Notes: generated by a model from the sequence alone, not told the origin. A DNA stretch of 35,287 nt from an uncultured Lachnospiraceae bacterium (GCA_949471785.1 CASWRE010000034.1:1-35287), one strand, 5' to 3'; numbered from the stretch's first letter, positions 6,841 through 13,320 are shown. Numbers and translations are program-made.

Positions 6841-8517
6841 TTAATCCTCGAAGGGAACAACAGCTCCGTCGTAGGTATCCTTGATGTACTGTTTAATTTC
6901 ATCTGACTTCAGGACATCGACAAGGGTCAGGATGCCTTCGTTATTTTCGTTTCCTTTCTTTACAACCAGAACATTCACGTAGGTCTGGGCTGCCGCAGAG
7001 TCGCTGGTTTCGTATGCCACCGCATCGTGGGCTACGGAGAAACCAGCTTCCAGCGCGTAATTGCCGTTGAGGACGACAAATGCGACTTCGTCCTTTACCC
7101 TGGAAACCTGAGCGGCTTCCAATTCCTGGATCGTGACATTGTGAGGATTACCGGTAATATCTTTTACCGTTGCATTGAGCCCTGCGCCGTCGGCAAGGGT
7201 AATGATCCCGTTGTCCTGGAGCAGGAGAAGCGCCCTGGCTTCATTAGTCGTATCATTGGGCACGGCGATCACGTCGCCGTCAGCGATCTCGTCCAGTGAT
7301 TTTTTTGTGCCCGGATAGATACCGAAAGGTTCATAATGGATTCCTGCTACAGATACAAGAGAAGTACCGTTTTCCTTATTAAAATCATCGAGATAGGGCA
7401 CATGCTGGAAATAGTTTGCGTCGATTTCGCCGCTGTCTACGACGAGGTTGGGCTGTACATAGTCTTCAAATTCCGTTACTTCCAGCGTCCATCCTTTCTC
7501 CGCCAGCAGCTTTACGGCCTCAGCGAGAATCTCTGCATGGGGGGTTACGGATGCCGCCACGGTAATAGTGCCCTTTGGCTCGGCAGAGTCGTTCTTGGCT
7601 GTCCCGGCGTCCGAGGCGCCGCCCTCTACGACCAGCGTTTCCTCGTAATCCCTGCCGTAGGTATCCAGCAGCGTGCTTTCATAATCGCTGTGGAAAAAGC
7701 TCTCTTCACCGAGGGATTTAATTTCATCATTCAGCCAGTTCAGCAGACTTTCGTTTCCTTTTGTGACAGCGGGAGCGATTGTGTCCGCGCTGCCCAGGGA
7801 CGGAATGCCTACGGTAAAACCGGGGTTTTCATTGGAAAATGCAATGACTTCGGTATTGTCGTTTGCCCAGGCAGCCCCGTTGCCGTTTTCTAAAGCGGTC
7901 TTTGCTTCCGCATAGGCATCATATTTCTGGAGCTTGATTTTGGGATGATTTTTCTCCAAATATGTTTCGGCGGTAGTGCCGGAAATGACGATTACTTCAT
8001 CATCGGGGCCGAGATTCTCCAGACTGTCGACAACGGCATTATCAGGAGAGACGACTCCCAGCGCAACATTCATGTAGGGGAGAGCAAAGTCAACCTCCTG
8101 TGCCCGTTCTTCAGTGACCGTAAAGTTTGCCAGGATAATGTCGACTTTTCCCGTTTGCAGGTATTCAATACGGTTGGCGGCTTCTGTAGAAACATAGTTG
8201 ATCTTGACGCCCAGATCTTCGCCGATCCGGTTGCCGAAATAGATATCATAGCCTTGATATTCGCCGTTTTCATCAATATAACCGAAAGGGCTTTTGTCGG
8301 AAAAAACGCCGATGTTGACGGTTCCGCTTTCTTTGATCTCGTCAAGGGTTCTGTACACGGTATCTGCATCGCCGGAGTCTACGCTGTCGGAACTTATGCT
8401 GCCGGGGCTTACGTTGGAATCTGTGGCGGATGGGGCCGCGCCGCAGCCGGTGAGTAAAGAACCGGCAAGAGTCAGTCCAAGAAGGGCTGCGCCGGTTTTG
8501 CTGAGTAAAGTTTTCAT
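6841..8517 (-). CDS. Fused two-domain substrate-binding lipoprotein: CjaA/SBP_bac_3 domain plus MetQ/NlpA domain
   Basis: Surface-anchored binding protein, 558 residues, about twice the usual length. Signal peptide and lipobox end at LLTGC with Cys25; a Ser/Asp-rich tether runs to about residue 56. Residues about 57-297 are a family 3 amino-acid binding domain, with SPFGYIDENGEYQGYDI, EAANRIEYLQTGKVDIILAN and TEERAQEVDFALPYM; this text closely recalls Campylobacter CjaA, a cysteine-binding protein. A linker (about 298-316, Gly/Ala/Ser/Asp-rich) leads to a second domain from about 317, starting TITVAASVTPHAEIL and containing FEDYVQPN, DANYFQHVPYLDDFN and HYEPFGIYPG, which are MetQ/NlpA features. 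It is the first gene of an operon encoding both matching transporters. I infer one anchored protein feeds two importers. The reading frame is continuous through the junction, so this is not a frameshift artefact of two genes. Confidence 0.9.
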   Translation of the reverse strand: MKTLLSKTGAALLGLTLAGSLLTGCGAAPSATDSNVSPGSISSDSVDSGDADTVYRTLDEIKESGTVNIGVFSDKSPFGYIDENGEYQGYDIYFGNRIGEDLGVKINYVSTEAANRIEYLQTGKVDIILANFTVTEERAQEVDFALPYMNVALGVVSPDNAVVDSLENLGPDDEVIVISGTTAETYLEKNHPKIKLQKYDAYAEAKTALENGNGAAWANDNTEVIAFSNENPGFTVGIPSLGSADTIAPAVTKGNESLLNWLNDEIKSLGEESFFHSDYESTLLDTYGRDYEETLVVEGGASDAGTAKNDSAEPKGTITVAASVTPHAEILAEAVKLLAEKGWTLEVTEFEDYVQPNLVVDSGEIDANYFQHVPYLDDFNKENGTSLVSVAGIHYEPFGIYPGTKKSLDEIADGDVIAVPNDTTNEARALLLLQDNGIITLADGAGLNATVKDITGNPHNVTIQELEAAQVSRVKDEVAFVVLNGNYALEAGFSVAHDAVAYETSDSAAAQTYVNVLVVKKGNENNEGILTLVDVLKSDEIKQYIKDTYDGAVVPFED

Positions 8518-8577
8518 AATAATATCCTCTTTTCATATAAAAATAGTATGTGAAATACCAAAAACGAATTTGAGCGC

Positions 8578-8608
8578 AAAAAAACCGGGGCTAATAAAAC
8601 GCTCCCGG
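8578..8608 (-). terminator. Leader attenuator terminator upstream of the binding-protein gene
   Basis: On the minus-strand transcript CCGGG-(A bulge)-GC pairs with GC-CCCGG around a nine-base loop, followed directly by seven U. It lies 60 bases before the lipoprotein start, inside the transcribed leader, so it is placed to abort the operon rather than to end a gene. Its 5' arm (8608-8601) is shared with the antiterminator. Confidence 0.8.
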
Positions 8609-8701
8609 GCAAATGGCAACAGGCATTTCAAAGTGAAATGTCATACGTCGGTGCAGCGCAAGGCAGACGAATGCACCTGGCCATACAAATATGCCCGGGA
8701 G
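8602..8701 (-). promoter_or_regulatory. Antiterminator helix of a cysteine-leader attenuator
   Basis: CTCCCGGGCA (8701-8692, inside the leader ORF, 11 bases after the third Cys codon) is exactly complementary to TGCCCGGGAG (8611-8602). The second arm contains most of the terminator's 5' arm, so the two folds exclude each other. Two local hairpins lie between them: GGTGCA/TGCACC (8677-8650) and CATTTCA/TGAAATG (8640-8624), the latter abutting the leader stop codon. A ribosome stalled on the Cys codons would leave all of this RNA free to fold into the antiterminator; ribosomes translating on to the stop would hold the intervening hairpins open and favour the terminator. The pairing is seen; the mechanism is inferred. 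Confidence 0.7.
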
Positions 8702-8757
8702 AACAACATTCGGCAACAACACATGAATATGGCATTAACATTCGCTGCTCTGTACAT
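8641..8757 (-). CDS. Cysteine-rich leader peptide (attenuator uORF)
   Basis: A 38-codon ORF not tied to any known protein family. It starts with ATG at 8757, six bases after AAGGAGAGG, a better ribosome site than that of the downstream lipoprotein. Residues 12-16 read MCCCR from codons TGT TGT TGC at 8721-8713; a fourth Cys is residue 35. It begins about 40 bases after the predicted transcription start and ends 123 bases before the lipoprotein ATG, within a leader holding competing hairpins. A run of one amino acid in such a place is the hallmark of ribosome-mediated attenuation, as in trp and his leaders. The amino acid sensed would be cysteine through charged tRNA-Cys, which matches an operon for sulfur amino acid import. 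Confidence 0.72.
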   Translation of the reverse strand: MYRAANVNAIFMCCCRMLFSRAYLYGQVHSSALRCTDV

Positions 8758-8802
8758 GGCATTCCTCTCCTTTCTTTTATGCTGCTCAAATCCGATGGGC
8801 TT

Positions 8803-8831
8803 ATATTACGCCTTATTTCATAGTTTGTCAA
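8803..8831 (-). promoter_or_regulatory. Sigma-A promoter of the sulfur amino acid importer operon
   Basis: On the minus strand TTGACA (8831-8826), a 17-base spacer and TAATAT (8808-8803) form a near-perfect vegetative promoter. Transcription should start near 8796, giving a leader of about 280 bases before the lipoprotein gene. A consensus promoter upstream of a terminator is what attenuation control needs, since initiation is then not limiting. Confidence 0.85.
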
Positions 8832-8902
8832 TAGGCAAAATGGGAAAAAGAAATATTGCGATAATGAAGTCATAGTTCGGCTTGTCTGAACGGTTACACA
8901 AT

Positions 8903-8932
8903 AAAAACCTGCTGCCTTGGGCAACAGGTTTT
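8903..8932 (-). terminator. Intrinsic terminator of the small membrane protein gene
   Basis: AAAACCTG-C-TGCC pairs with GGCA-A-CAGGTTTT around TTG, immediately after the stop codon of the minus-strand gene that ends at 8938. On that strand a run of five T follows. The symmetrical A/T flanks mean it could also work from the other side. Confidence 0.8.
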
Positions 8933-8937
8933 GGGAA

Positions 8938-9435
8938 TCATCGCAAAAATACATTCCGCGGATGGTGCATCCGCATATTATTGACGGCAGAGGGCGTAAG
9001 CTCCAGATGAAGCCGTACCTGTCCTTTGTCCGTCTGGTAGATAGCGACATAATAAGGAACGTTCTCCTGGCCGGAGGTGTAATCCTGCACCTTGGCATCC
9101 CTGGGATAATTGGCCAGAGCAACAGAACCGGCGGGAGCCAGGCACAGAAGCTGTTCTGCCTCATAGGAGGCCAGGCGTTTGCGCTTGGCGGCGTTGTAGA
9201 TGGCGTCAATGTCGATCTGTCCGTTGGTGTAAGCATATTCATACTCTACGTGCAGGCGTCCGGAACGATACCAGCTCAGAACTCCCAGCGCAATGGCGGC
9301 GATGAGCAACGGAAAATAAATGAACAGTCCCAAAACAAGACAGAACGCGCAGAGTACATACAGTGCGATGACGATGATCCTGTCCACGGGATTGGATTTT
9401 CTTGGAATCAATATTTCCTCATATAAATCATTCAT
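8938..9435 (-). CDS. Conserved membrane protein of unknown function (DUF6106-like)
   Basis: 165 residues. Residues about 18-54 form two adjacent hydrophobic segments (RIIVIALYVLCAFCLVLGLF, then FPLLIAAIALGVLSW), followed by a soluble C-terminal part with EYEYAYTNGQIDIDAIYNAAKRKRL. It reminds me of a small family found mainly in Lachnospiraceae (DUF6106), but I cannot confirm the number. Start ATG at 9435 has AGGAGG upstream. It is monocistronic: its own promoter lies at 9465-9493 and a terminator follows the stop. No function can be given; a bacterial PH-like or membrane-anchored sensor role would be guesswork. Confidence 0.75.
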   Translation of the reverse strand: MNDLYEEILIPRKSNPVDRIIVIALYVLCAFCLVLGLFIYFPLLIAAIALGVLSWYRSGRLHVEYEYAYTNGQIDIDAIYNAAKRKRLASYEAEQLLCLAPAGSVALANYPRDAKVQDYTSGQENVPYYVAIYQTDKGQVRLHLELTPSAVNNMRMHHPRNVFLR

Positions 9436-9464
9436 AACAGTGTCCTCCTGTGTGTATAAGAAGT

Positions 9465-9493
9465 ATTGTACCCGTTTGGAGGCGGGAATGCAA
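9465..9493 (-). promoter_or_regulatory. Promoter of the small membrane protein gene
   Basis: TTGCAT (9493-9488), a 17-base spacer and TACAAT (9470-9465) on the minus strand, about 30 bases before the start codon at 9435. Confidence 0.7.
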
Positions 9494-9605
9494 TGGCCTG
9501 GATAAAAAAACTATAAAAGAAAGTAACAGTTCGGCCTTCGTATTCCCTCTTGGCCTGATTTATACGTTCTATTTGTTTTGTGTGAAGAATATATAGAGAA
9601 TAGGC

Positions 9606-9633
9606 TTGAATTATACGATAAATGGGGTATAAT
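9606..9633 (+). promoter_or_regulatory. Promoter of the ATPase-TOPRIM module
   Basis: TTGAAT (9606-9611), 16-base spacer, TATAAT (9628-9633). It ends 60 bases before the ATG at 9694. The perfect -10 box lies inside a possible 24-codon N-terminal extension from 9622, which argues that the extension is not translated. Confidence 0.65.
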
Positions 9634-9693
9634 GTGATGAGAGATTATTATTTCGTAAAAAGCGAAGAAATATACAAAAGAGGAGGAAGAGCC

Positions 9694-10797
9694 ATGATTA
9701 TCATGGATATTGCCATCGATAATTTTTATGCATTTAAGAATTTCCATATGAATATGTCGTATCCGAAAAAAATCGTAGACTCTGCCATAGAACAGGAATA
9801 TTTGACCGACAGGCCTAATTTTCGTTATAAAAAAGTAAATATCATTATGGGTGGAAATGCTACAGGGAAAACCTCTCTGGGGAAATTGTTAATGTTGTTC
9901 GTGAATTACTGCAGGGACGGGTCCTGTACGCGTTTTTTTTCCGTTGTAAATGATAAGGGCAAAGAAGCGGCATTAAAAATAGATTTTGTGACGGATATCC
10001 CCGTTTTGTATCGATTTGAAATGGTGATTGCGCCTGAGACAGAGGACGGCTATACGGAAAAGGATGTTTATGCGGCGTTCCATTTCACGGAGATCAACAA
10101 GAAGGATAATTATGAGACCTGTGCCCGGCGATTATGCGAGAAGGTATGTTCTGAGGCGTCTTATGAGAATATCAACACGATGGGCTGGCATTTTTCCTAT
10201 CCGCAGGACGCCTATAAAAATAAAATATACAGAAGCGTTGAGGATGACGAACGGTATCTCCGTATTTTAGATCAATTATTAAAGACTTTGGACCCTTCGA
10301 TCAGAAAGGTGGTAAAGTTAAATGAGGTAGAGAACACGTATGTTGTGAAGTGGGATAATTGTTCTGCGATGATCCAGGACGGAAAAATTATTGAAGGAAA
10401 AGCGTTGTCAAGCGGAACGAAGTCAGGACTTGATATATCTTATATCATCGCTTCCCTCATATGCGATAAGCATGATCTCTATTATTGTGACGAACTGTTT
10501 TCCTATGTGAATAGCGATGTGGAAAAGGCCTGCCTATCCATTATTGTTGACAAACTGACAGAGAGGAAGCAGTTGTTTTTTACAACGCATAATACGGATA
10601 TTTTGGATATGCAGCTGCCGATACATTCCTATGTTTTTTTGAAAAAGATGCCGGATGACCCGGATCGATCGATAAAATGTGTGTACGCGGAACATTATCT
10701 GAAACGTAATACGGATTCATTAAAGCACGCAGTGGAAAATGACTTGTTTTGTACGGCTCCCGAATTACATAGATTATTTGAAATTGCAGATCTCTAA
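9694..10797 (+). CDS. ABC-type AAA ATPase of a putative two-gene defence module
   Basis: 367 residues of an SMC/OLD/AAA_15-type ATPase. It has the usual opening (MDIAIDNFYAFKNF), Walker A GGNATGKT at 53-60, an ABC-like signature LSSGTKSG at 238-245, Walker B LYYCDE at 262-267 and a switch histidine at 299 in FFTTHNTD. The start at 9694 is chosen over 9622 because AGGAGG lies just before it and the promoter -10 box overlaps the longer version. The gene is clearly richer in A/T than its neighbours and is followed after 15 bp by a TOPRIM-like gene, then by two tRNA genes. ATPases of this kind pair with nucleases in OLD/Gabija, PARIS (AriA-AriB), RloA-RloB and AbiL systems. Which family this belongs to cannot be settled by eye; it is shorter than most. 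Confidence 0.78.
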   Translation: MIIMDIAIDNFYAFKNFHMNMSYPKKIVDSAIEQEYLTDRPNFRYKKVNIIMGGNATGKTSLGKLLMLFVNYCRDGSCTRFFSVVNDKGKEAALKIDFVTDIPVLYRFEMVIAPETEDGYTEKDVYAAFHFTEINKKDNYETCARRLCEKVCSEASYENINTMGWHFSYPQDAYKNKIYRSVEDDERYLRILDQLLKTLDPSIRKVVKLNEVENTYVVKWDNCSAMIQDGKIIEGKALSSGTKSGLDISYIIASLICDKHDLYYCDELFSYVNSDVEKACLSIIVDKLTERKQLFFTTHNTDILDMQLPIHSYVFLKKMPDDPDRSIKCVYAEHYLKRNTDSLKHAVENDLFCTAPELHRLFEIADL

Positions 10798-10812
10798 TCT
10801 GGGAGGATACAA

Positions 10813-11334
10813 ATGAAAAAAAGCGCCAATTACCACTATTATGTCGAGGGCCAGGATGAAAAGAGCTTATTGGAAGTACTAAAACGGGATATAAAATGTA
10901 TCAGAAGCGGGAAGATAGAAACGTTTAATGTTATTCAGGAAAAGATCAGTATTGCAAGGATTCGCCCGTTGAAGCAGGGGACGGTGGTGGTATTGATTTA
11001 TGATACCGACGTTCAGACAAATTTGAAAATCCTGCAGTACAATGTCTCTTTTCTGAAAGCGCAGAGGGGGATTAAAGACGTGGTCTGTATCCCTCAGGTA
11101 AAAAATCTGGAGGATGAATTGCTGTATGCCTGCAAAATAAGAAATATTGAAGAATTGACGAAAAGCATAACAAAAACAGAATATAAGAAGGATTTAATCC
11201 GTTGTTCAAATTTGGAGGAAAGGTTACATCAATGTCAATTTGATATAGTCGAATTTTGGAACCGGATACCTGAGGGGGTGTTCAGCCAATTTGGGAATGA
11301 TGCCGAAAAAGTAAAAATTTGTAAGAGAAGTTAA
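10813..11334 (+). CDS. TOPRIM/RloB-like protein, partner of the upstream ATPase
   Basis: 173 residues. Near the N-terminus HYYVEGQDEKSLLEVL places an acidic residue (Glu12) after a beta strand, and VVVLIYDTD (58-66) gives a DxD pair (Asp64, Asp66). With NLEDEL at 98-103 this is the acidic layout of a compact TOPRIM domain as in OLD nucleases, PARIS AriB and RloB. The start has GGGAGGA seven bases upstream, 15 bp after the ATPase stop, so both are one transcript. The C-terminal part (about 120-173) is helical with no known motif. It is probably a nuclease or toxin kept in check by the ATPase; that role is inferred from family logic. Much shorter than AriB (about 300 residues). Confidence 0.65.
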   Translation: MKKSANYHYYVEGQDEKSLLEVLKRDIKCIRSGKIETFNVIQEKISIARIRPLKQGTVVVLIYDTDVQTNLKILQYNVSFLKAQRGIKDVVCIPQVKNLEDELLYACKIRNIEELTKSITKTEYKKDLIRCSNLEERLHQCQFDIVEFWNRIPEGVFSQFGNDAEKVKICKRS

Positions 11335-11372
11335 AAAAGCAGAAACGCCGTAATTCGGACGTTTCTGTTTTT
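11333..11372. terminator. Bidirectional terminator between the defence module and tRNA-Gly genes
   Basis: CAGAAACG (11340-11347) pairs with CGTTTCTG (11360-11367), with an inner CCG/CGG, flanked by A6 on the left and T5 on the right. It can end both the TOPRIM transcript and the tRNA transcript coming from the other strand. Confidence 0.82.
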
Positions 11373-11377
11373 AAGAG

Positions 11378-11449
11378 AGCACGAGACGGGATTCGAACCC
11401 GCGACCCTCGCCTTGGCAAGGCGATACTCCACCACTGAGCCACTCGTGC
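11378..11449 (-). tRNA. tRNA-Gly (anticodon GCC)
   Basis: 72 bases. The acceptor arms GCACGAG and CTCGTGC pair fully, the D arm carries GGCTCAGTGGTGGAG, the anticodon stem TCGCC/GGCGA encloses TTGCCAA with anticodon GCC, and the T arm contains GGTTCGAATCC. CCA is not encoded. It is the second of two glycine tRNAs on one transcript. Confidence 0.93.
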
Positions 11450-11487
11450 ATGTATGCAAACTGGGGAAACCGAAATCTCCACCAGGA

Positions 11488-11558
11488 AGCAGGTGATGAG
11501 AATCGAACTCACGTATTCAGCTTGGAAGGCTGATGTTCTACCATTGAACCACACCTGC
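11488..11558 (-). tRNA. tRNA-Gly (anticodon TCC)
   Basis: 71 bases. Acceptor arms GCAGGTG/CACCTGC, D arm with GGTTCAATGGTAGAA, anticodon stem TCAGC/GCTGA around CTTCCAA (anticodon TCC), T arm with AGTTCGATTCT. CCA is not encoded. It is 38 bases upstream of the tRNA-Gly(GCC) gene, and together the two read the glycine codons GGC/GGU and GGA/GGG. Confidence 0.93.
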
Positions 11559-11585
11559 ATCGCGGCCTCATCGGCAACAATGGGT

Positions 11586-11614
11586 ATTATATAGAATGCA
11601 TACCGTTTTGTCAA
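11586..11614 (-). promoter_or_regulatory. Consensus promoter of the tRNA-Gly pair
   Basis: TTGACA (11614-11609), exactly 17 bases, TATAAT (11591-11586) on the minus strand. A perfect sigma-A promoter 28 bases before the first tRNA, as expected for stable RNA. Confidence 0.9.
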
Positions 11615-11647
11615 GCGGTAAATTTTATTTTTTATTTGTCCGCACCG

Positions 11648-12118
11648 TTACCTTTTATTCTTTCTGGGGATGCGGGGAAAACGTCGTTCTATGGCGGCAA
11701 AATATTTTGTGGGAATCATGACTCCTATGGAGACGGCTATGGCAATAGCGAAAGCTGCCTTAAAGGCGGCCAGAAAGTTTGTTACAGCCAGGGAGGTATT
11801 GCCGGTCAGAGCGGCGTAGACCGTATTGTAAATACCCGCTCCGGGGACCAGTGGAAAAATCCCCGCGATCAGGAAGATTGTCACCGGGCAGCGGCGGCGC
11901 ACAGAAAAGAACCGGGACAGCAGCACCACGGTCAGGGCGGCGCAGAACACGGCCCCTCCGGTGATGGCGGAGCCGGTGTTGGCTGCCAGGTAGATGATCC
12001 AGGAGATAGCGCCGATCAGGCCGCAGGTGGGAAAATATTTTGCGGGCACCCGGAAAAAAATGCAGAAGGCGATCGTGCCAAAGCAGGCTGCCAGGGGCTG
12101 CAGAGCGAAAGTCAGCAT
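11648..12118 (-). CDS. Threonine/serine exporter, small membrane subunit (ThrE_2/DUF3815 type)
   Basis: 156 residues, almost entirely hydrophobic, with about five membrane segments. The phrases FRVPAKYFPTCGLIGAISWIIYLA and FLIAGIFPLVPGAGIYNTVYA are typical of the C-terminal half of ThrE exporters. The protein ends in a basic tail. It corresponds to one half of Corynebacterium ThrE, here split from the other half (12354-13121). The ATG at 12118 follows AAGGAGG. The 235-bp gap between the two halves holds palindromic repeats, which is unusual because these pairs are normally adjacent. Likely exports serine/threonine or related small amino acids or dipeptides. Confidence 0.8.
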   Translation of the reverse strand: MLTFALQPLAACFGTIAFCIFFRVPAKYFPTCGLIGAISWIIYLAANTGSAITGGAVFCAALTVVLLSRFFSVRRRCPVTIFLIAGIFPLVPGAGIYNTVYAALTGNTSLAVTNFLAAFKAAFAIAIAVSIGVMIPTKYFAAIERRFPRIPRKNKR

Positions 12119-12167
12119 GGGAAAATCCTCCTTGTTATGGTCGGTTCGTTTGCACAGAGCCTTTTTT

Positions 12168-12320
12168 GTTACTGTTCAAGGGCCAGGAATGCGCATATAC
12201 TGCGCATTCCGTAAGAACATGATTCAGGTGTGAGGGGCGGCTTTTGCGCAGCAAAACCTGGAATGCCGCTCCGAATCGTTACTTTGAGCGGCCCCAGGCC
12301 GTGAAAAGTAACCTTTTTTT
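12168..12320. repeat. Block of three palindromes between the two ThrE genes
   Basis: Three hairpin sequences follow one another: GGAATGCGCA-5-TGCGCATTCC (12186-12210), a TTTTGC-GCA-GCAAAA hairpin flanked by GCGGC/GCCGC (about 12236-12270), and GTTACTTT with AAAAGTAAC (12278-12312) followed on the plus strand by seven T. The block begins with GTTACTGTTCA (12168-12178), a relative of the dispersed intergenic repeat. Role unknown; it may be a REP-like insertion that also shapes the exporter transcript. Confidence 0.6.
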
Positions 12321-12353
12321 CGACAGAGCGGAAGAGGCCGTAAAGGTATCCGC

Positions 12354-13121
12354 TTAGAAAAGGGCCAATTGCCAGATGATAGCCACACCGACGGCCATAG
12401 AGACCACGGTGAGCAGGACGTCCATCAGGCGGATCAGGCCGGATACATAATCGTTTTCCACGAAATCCCGGATGGCATTGGTGAAGGAGACGCCGGGGAG
12501 CATGGGCATCAGGCCGCCGATAATGATATTGTTCAGATCGGCGCCCAGATGACGGTTCAGCAGCACCAGGGAAAAAAATGTTACCAGCATACTGCCTAGA
12601 ATTGTTTTCAGCGCCTTGGCATTTTTCCAGTTTCGGAGCAGCCAGAAGAATATGCCCAGAAAGATGCCCACCACGGCGGCAGCAGCCGAATCGGAGGCAG
12701 ACCCGCAGAGCGCATAGCAAAAGCAGCCCGCCCCGACGGCATAGGCGGGGATCAAAAGGGATACGGGATAGTCGCCCATCTGACGGATGGCTTCCATCCG
12801 GGCCAGGGCTTCTTCCAGAGTGCAGCGTTTTTGTTCCAGATCCCGGGACAGCGTGTTGACCGCTTCGATTTTGCCCAGATCCGTATCGCCGGTGGAGACT
12901 TCCTTAATCTGAGCCCTCATCAGATCCTGTTCCCCCTCGGCGGTGGCAAAGATACCGTTGGCAATGATGTAGGTTTCCAGGGAGTAAATATGCAGGGAAT
13001 TTGCCATGTGCTTCATGGTGCCCTCCACACGGAAGATTTCTGCGCCGCTTTGCAGCAGGATTTCCCCCGCCGATACGACGAGATGAAAAGCCTGTTCTTT
13101 TTGTTGCTCTTTTTTGGGCAT
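12354..13121 (-). CDS. Threonine/serine exporter, large subunit (ThrE/DUF1212 type)
   Basis: 255 residues. The N-terminal 110 residues are a soluble domain with AGEILLQSGAEIFRVEGTMKHMANSL, a signature of the ThrE (DUF1212) family, followed by about five membrane segments that include LMPMLPGVSFTNAIRDFVENDYVSG. Together with the 156-residue protein downstream it rebuilds the full ThrE architecture. The ATG at 13121 follows CAGGAGG. A perfect-armed palindrome (13215-13235) lies about 95 bases upstream and may be an operator for it or for the divergent flavodoxin gene. Confidence 0.87.
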   Translation of the reverse strand: MPKKEQQKEQAFHLVVSAGEILLQSGAEIFRVEGTMKHMANSLHIYSLETYIIANGIFATAEGEQDLMRAQIKEVSTGDTDLGKIEAVNTLSRDLEQKRCTLEEALARMEAIRQMGDYPVSLLIPAYAVGAGCFCYALCGSASDSAAAAVVGIFLGIFFWLLRNWKNAKALKTILGSMLVTFFSLVLLNRHLGADLNNIIIGGLMPMLPGVSFTNAIRDFVENDYVSGLIRLMDVLLTVVSMAVGVAIIWQLALF

Positions 13122-13214
13122 GATAAACCTCCTGTATGTAGGCTAGATCGGGCGGTATTGTCCGCGCGGGATATCAGGACGCTCTTTGAAAAACGCGCGG
13201 CTCCGTCTGTATGG

Positions 13215-13235
13215 TTATACTGGATAACAGTATAA
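13215..13235. promoter_or_regulatory. Palindromic operator candidate between divergent genes
   Basis: TTATACTG-GATAA-CAGTATAA is an inverted repeat with two perfect 8-base arms in the region between thrE (minus) and the flavodoxin-like gene (plus). Size and spacing fit a dimeric repressor site such as those of GntR or MarR proteins. No regulator gene is adjacent. Confidence 0.45.
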
Positions 13236-13311
13236 GCAATAGAAGGAAGGCAGTCAAGGCGGCTTTTCGACGGACCAGGGGTATTCAAAGGAGGAGAAAA
13301 CTGGTATAATG

Positions 13312-13320
13312 CCAGGGATA
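13312..13320 (+). promoter_or_regulatory. Extended -10 promoter of the flavodoxin-HD operon
   Basis: TGGTATAAT matches an extended -10 element (TGN-TATAAT) 30 bases before the ATG at 13351. No good -35 box is seen, as is usual for this promoter class. Confidence 0.6.

Noticed and set aside
8517..8831. SAM (S-box) riboswitch or Cys/Met T-box upstream of the importer operon
   Set aside because: The S-box core and the T-box AGGGTGGNACCGCG-type sequence are absent; the leader instead holds a translated Cys-rich ORF and simple competing hairpins.
8628..9242. 204-codon minus-strand frame across the leader and the small membrane gene
   Set aside because: It runs through a terminator, the importer promoter and the leader in another frame and has no ribosome site; the leader uORF in a different frame has a strong one.
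9622..9693. 24-residue N-terminal extension of the ATPase
   Set aside because: The promoter -10 box lies within it and the strong ribosome site is at the downstream ATG (9694).
11378..11558. Attachment-site direct repeat of the tRNA-Gly 3' ends flanking the defence module
   Set aside because: Reading the sequence at 9436-9690, I found no copy of the tRNA 3' end, so integration at the tRNA is not shown.
11636..12214. 192-codon plus-strand frame over the small ThrE gene
   Set aside because: Shadow frame, Gly/Gln/His-rich, antisense to a clear membrane protein with its own ribosome site.
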